Assembly: GCA_046351455.1 (NCBI GenBank)
Contig: JAXLYM010000004.1
Coordinates: forward strand, 62,001 to 126,000
Source: JADJRH01 sp046351455
GTDB taxonomy: Bacteria; Myxococcota_A; Polyangia; Polyangiales; Polyangiaceae
Reading direction: 5' to 3'
Length of the DNA stretch: 64,000 nt
This document shows, one piece after another, positions 61,390 to 64,000 of the stretch; within the stretch, counting starts at the first letter, position 1, and each line of letters begins with the position of its first letter. Under the pieces are notes generated by a model. It did not search any database. It was not told where the DNA came from and saw nothing but the letters and a program-made list of their open reading frames with translations. Made by a program: the position numbers and the translations under genes.

Positions 61390-61783
61390 CACTCGACCGG
61401 TCCCTTCGGACCGGATCCGGTTGCCGGGGACCACTCGACCGGTCCCTTCGGACCGGATCCGGTTGCCGGGGACCACTCGACCGGTCCCTTCGGACCGGAT
61501 CCGGTTGCCGGGGACCACTCGACCGGTCCCTTCGGACCGGATCCGGTTGCCGGGGACCACTCGACCGGTCCCTTCGGACCGGACCCGGTTGCCAGGGACC
61601 ACTCGACCGGTCCCTTCGGACCGGATCCCGTTGCGGGAGACCACTCGACCGGTCCCTTCGGACCGGATCCGGTTGCCGGGGACCACTCGACCGGTCCCTT
61701 CGGACCGGATCCGGTTGCGGGAGACCACTCGACCGGTCCCTTCGGACCGGGATCCGGTTGCCGGGGACCACTCGACCGGTCCG
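61390..61783. repeat. 42-bp tandem repeat array (minisatellite), nine full copies and a partial one
   Basis: Units start at 61390, 61432, 61474 and so on every 42 bp. The ninth has one extra base, and the partial tenth starts at 61769. Each unit reads CACTCGACCGGTCCCTTCGG then ACCGGATCCGGTTGC-type sequence. It holds two dyads: CCGGTCC/GGACCGG with a 4-nt loop, and the palindrome ACCGGATCCGGT. The copies are almost identical with a few changes (CCCGG for TCCGG, GGGAGA for GGGGAC). It lies between the GST and Uma2 genes, 5 bp from the Uma2 stop. Open frames across it are side effects of the 42-bp period. Confidence 0.9.
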
Positions 61784-61788
61784 AAGCG

Positions 61789-62397
61789 TTACTCCTCTTG
61801 ACCCGCTTCCGACTCGAGTTGATCCAGCTCGGTCCATAGAGCGTCCAGATCGATCATGAGCCCCTCGCAAAGGGGGACTTCTTCGATGCGCCCTCCGCTC
61901 GCGGAGACTCGGTGGCTGTAATGGCCGTCCGCGCCGAGGAGCAGGATCTCGAACGTGCGGGCCGCAGGATCGACGATCCAGTAAGTCTTGACGCCGAACG
62001 CGGCATACTCCGACAGCTTCTCGACCCGATCGCGCCGCACGTCGCGGGGACGCGCGCTCACGACCTCCACGAGGATGTCCGGCGGAACATGGCTGATGCT
62101 CGCGTTCATCGGCGGTCGCTTCGACCCGGGCAAGTATGCGAAGAGATCCGGCTTGCGGCCGCGACCGGGGGCGACGGCGAACTTGGCCTCCGAACCGCCG
62201 AGGAGGATCGGCCGCGGGCGAGCCCAGGCTCCGAGGAGCGCGATCAGAAACGTGATGATTCGCTCGTGCAAGAACGTCGGCACTTCTTCCTCCACCAGCA
62301 CGCCGTCGACGAGCTCCCCCTCCTCGTCCTCGTCGAGATCCGCCCACGCATCGAGGGTCATGCGGCGGCGCCCCGCCTCTTTCACTTCGAGGAGCAT
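61789..62397 (-). CDS. Uma2-family (DUF820) endonuclease-like protein
   Basis: A 202-residue protein of the Uma2/DUF820 family, a PD-(D/E)XK nuclease-like fold common in cyanobacteria and myxobacteria and often present in many copies. ATG 62397. Recognisable are GELVDGVLVEEE near the N-terminus, GRKPDLFAYLP and PDILVEVVSARPRD (the PD-EXK-like Asp and Glu), and KLSEYAAFGVKTYWIVDP, a strongly conserved family segment. The role is unproven, and links to mobile or repetitive DNA have been suggested. Its stop codon lies 5 bp from a 42-bp tandem repeat array. Confidence 0.88.
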   Translation of the reverse strand: MLLEVKEAGRRRMTLDAWADLDEDEEGELVDGVLVEEEVPTFLHERIITFLIALLGAWARPRPILLGGSEAKFAVAPGRGRKPDLFAYLPGSKRPPMNASISHVPPDILVEVVSARPRDVRRDRVEKLSEYAAFGVKTYWIVDPAARTFEILLLGADGHYSHRVSASGGRIEEVPLCEGLMIDLDALWTELDQLESEAGQEE

Positions 62398-62472
62398 GGG
62401 GAGACCTTATCACGCGCCGGTGCGCCGCTCACCCGCCGCGGGGCGCCGTGCAGACCGGAGCCGCGGATTTCT

Positions 62473-63990
62473 CTACTCGCGCACCGGCTCCACCAGCTCA
62501 GCGCCGAAGTGCGCCTTCCACGCGCGGCGCGCCGCCTCTCTCAGCTCCTCCGCCGGGCGGTTCACCTGCTCCGCGAACACCGCGCCGATCGCGCCCTGTT
62601 CAATCTCGACTGGCCCTCTCCGGAGCTGCTTGCCGGACAGCGTCTCCAACAGCACCACGGCCGTCCAGGACTCTGCCCCTCGCATTCGGCCCCAGCCGAA
62701 GGAGTAGAGGTGAATCAACGTGAGCTGAGGCGGGGACTCCTTCGTCGTCATCTCGGCGATGTACGCGGACAGCTCGCGATTGGCGTGGTCCTGCGACTCC
62801 TCCGCGTAACCTGCCATCTTGTCCGCGAGCATCGGCGACAGCGGGAGATGCGGGCCGTCAATCTGGTGCTGCAATTCGTGCCTCTCCGTCGCGAGGAGGA
62901 CCGCCTTCTCCAGGTCCGGGCCCAGCGCCGCGAGCTGCTTCGTCAGCGCGTCCACGCACGGGCGCGGGTCCGTCACCTGGTCATTGCCCTTTCCACAGGT
63001 GTCCTCCTGCTTCGCGAGGCGCTCGGAATACCAGGTGATCTCCGACCGCTCCACCAGCGCGAACGGGTCCTGATCCTTCGAAAAACCGAGGTGAACGTGG
63101 TGATCTCCCGTCATCCCGTCGACGAACAACGTGGCGAACTTCCGGTCTCCCACGCGGAAGCCGTGCACCTCCTTCACCCGGTACGGCGTCAGATAGAAGG
63201 TGCGCGTCGTGGCCTCTTCCGTGGTGCGGATTCGCACGGACGGGTCCAGGTAATACGGCAAATCCGCCTTGCGCGCGGCGTCGTTCGCGGCCGCGGCCAG
63301 CCTGCCGAACGCGCGGCCCGACAGCTCCAGATCGTCCACGTCGGACGCGAGCGACTCCATGGCTGCGAGCACGTCTCTCCCCTCCGGACGGCCGCGCAAC
63401 GCCGATAACAGCTCTCGCGACCTCGCCTTCGTCGCGACCTGCGCCTCCGCCCCCGTGCCGTAGTCGGAGCGAACGTGGCTGTCGCGGATCAAACGCGCGG
63501 ACTGCCACGCTGGCACCATCTCTCCGTAGATCTTGTCCCACTCCGGAGATCCGGCCCCGAGCTTCCACTCGACGCCCTTCGGCGCCGGCCGGCCGAGCAC
63601 GTACGATGTCACGAGCAACCCCGCCATGAGCGCCGTCGCGACGCCGCCCGCGACCGCCGGACGCGCGCCGCCGAGCAGATCCGCCTCCGGATCCGGCCCC
63701 GCGATCCCGAACACGAGCACTTCGAGCGCCGCCGCCAGCGGGCCGATCACCGCGAGCAGGATCAACGCGAAGAACGCCGTGACGATCGTGTCCACGCCGA
63801 CGCCGCCGGTGATGAACGTGCGGTACACGAAGAGCAGCATCATCCCCGGCACGATCCACACCGCGAAGATCGACAGCCCCGGGTGCTCGCGCCGCGGCAC
63901 GCCGCGCACGTAGACGAGGCCCGCGAGCGCCACGCCGATCGGCGCCAGCACGAACAAGAGCACCATGCCGTACCCGATCTGGAACCGCAC
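62473..63990 (-). CDS. Membrane protein with HExxH zinc-peptidase-like motif, possibly incomplete at 5' end
   Basis: A 505-residue membrane protein seen nearly to the window edge. A GTG at 63990 and an ATG at 63966 are possible starts, and the frame stays open to 64000, so the true start could lie outside. Four hydrophobic helices fill the first 130 residues. The following 370 residues are outside the membrane and contain ERHELQHQIDG, a zinc HExxH motif, followed about 30 residues later by NRELSAYIAEM, whose Glu could be the third ligand (gluzincin type). No family name is certain. The sequence around AMESLASDVDDLELSG is helical. It could be a membrane metallopeptidase. Confidence 0.7.
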   Translation of the reverse strand: MRFQIGYGMVLLFVLAPIGVALAGLVYVRGVPRREHPGLSIFAVWIVPGMMLLFVYRTFITGGVGVDTIVTAFFALILLAVIGPLAAALEVLVFGIAGPDPEADLLGGARPAVAGGVATALMAGLLVTSYVLGRPAPKGVEWKLGAGSPEWDKIYGEMVPAWQSARLIRDSHVRSDYGTGAEAQVATKARSRELLSALRGRPEGRDVLAAMESLASDVDDLELSGRAFGRLAAAANDAARKADLPYYLDPSVRIRTTEEATTRTFYLTPYRVKEVHGFRVGDRKFATLFVDGMTGDHHVHLGFSKDQDPFALVERSEITWYSERLAKQEDTCGKGNDQVTDPRPCVDALTKQLAALGPDLEKAVLLATERHELQHQIDGPHLPLSPMLADKMAGYAEESQDHANRELSAYIAEMTTKESPPQLTLIHLYSFGWGRMRGAESWTAVVLLETLSGKQLRRGPVEIEQGAIGAVFAEQVNRPAEELREAARRAWKAHFGAELVEPVRE

Positions 63991-64000
63991 GTCCGTGAGC

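Noticed and set aside
61390..61783. CRISPR array
   Set aside because: The 42-bp units are joined end to end with no spacers of unique sequence, and no cas gene is in the window. It is a minisatellite.
61201..61801. Open frames across the 42-bp array coding for repeated Arg/Pro or Arg/Gly words
   Set aside because: A repeat whose length is a multiple of three keeps frames open by chance. The frames have no good start context and one overlaps the GST gene.

Overview
This is a GC-rich chromosomal window that looks like a myxobacterium of the Polyangiales type. The signs are dense protein-coding DNA with strong G/C third positions, many predicted lipoproteins with Gly/Ser/Thr or Pro/Ala linkers, several eukaryote-like Ser/Thr kinases, an FHA-domain enhancer-binding protein, and long runs of overlapping genes. 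The genus is inferred from this style. I see no rRNA, tRNA, CRISPR array, transposase or phage gene. About 46 genes fill most of the 64 kb.

Layout. 1-13 kb: a trypsin-like protease cut by the window edge, secreted proteins of unknown function, an M15/extensin-like peptidase, hrcA, an RluA-family pseudouridine synthase, a response regulator and valS. 13.3-17.7 kb: an RND efflux pump (membrane-fusion protein plus inner-membrane pump). 17.7-18.2 kb: a repeat-rich non-coding stretch. 18.2-24.2 kb (minus strand): a six-gene run, five of its genes joined by 4-nt start/stop overlaps, that carries OppD/OppF-type ATPases without permeases. 24.3-30.1 kb: a UshA-like 5'-nucleotidase, a lipoprotein and an outer-membrane protein. 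30.3-33.6 kb: Rieske protein, b6-type cytochrome b and a membrane-anchored octaheme cytochrome of the hydroxylamine oxidoreductase family. 33.7-36.8 kb: a PLP enzyme fused to a GMC-oxidoreductase small subunit, overlapping a GMC oxidoreductase. 37.7-38.0 kb: a large palindromic element and a second copy of a repeat from 18 kb.

40.8-56 kb is dominated by envelope proteins and signalling. Two copies of a two-gene module (a protein with two membrane segments plus a Gly-rich beta-helix lipoprotein) lie 10 kb apart. Between them sit two Ser/Thr kinases, a prokaryotic viperin (antiviral radical-SAM enzyme), an FHA/AAA+ regulator and an Aer-like chemoreceptor. 56-64 kb holds a STAND ATPase with a C-terminal DNA-binding domain, divergent from a kinase, then a GST, a 42-bp minisatellite, a Uma2 nuclease and a membrane HExxH protein.

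The strongest candidates for something not yet described are: (i) the viperin with three evenly spaced palindromes upstream and kinase/FHA neighbours; (ii) the Rieske/cytochrome b operon that ends in an octaheme HAO-type cytochrome; (iii) the duplicated beta-helix lipoprotein module; and (iv) the PLP-enzyme/GMC-subunit fusion. All calls come from reading translations and sequence by eye. No database search was run.
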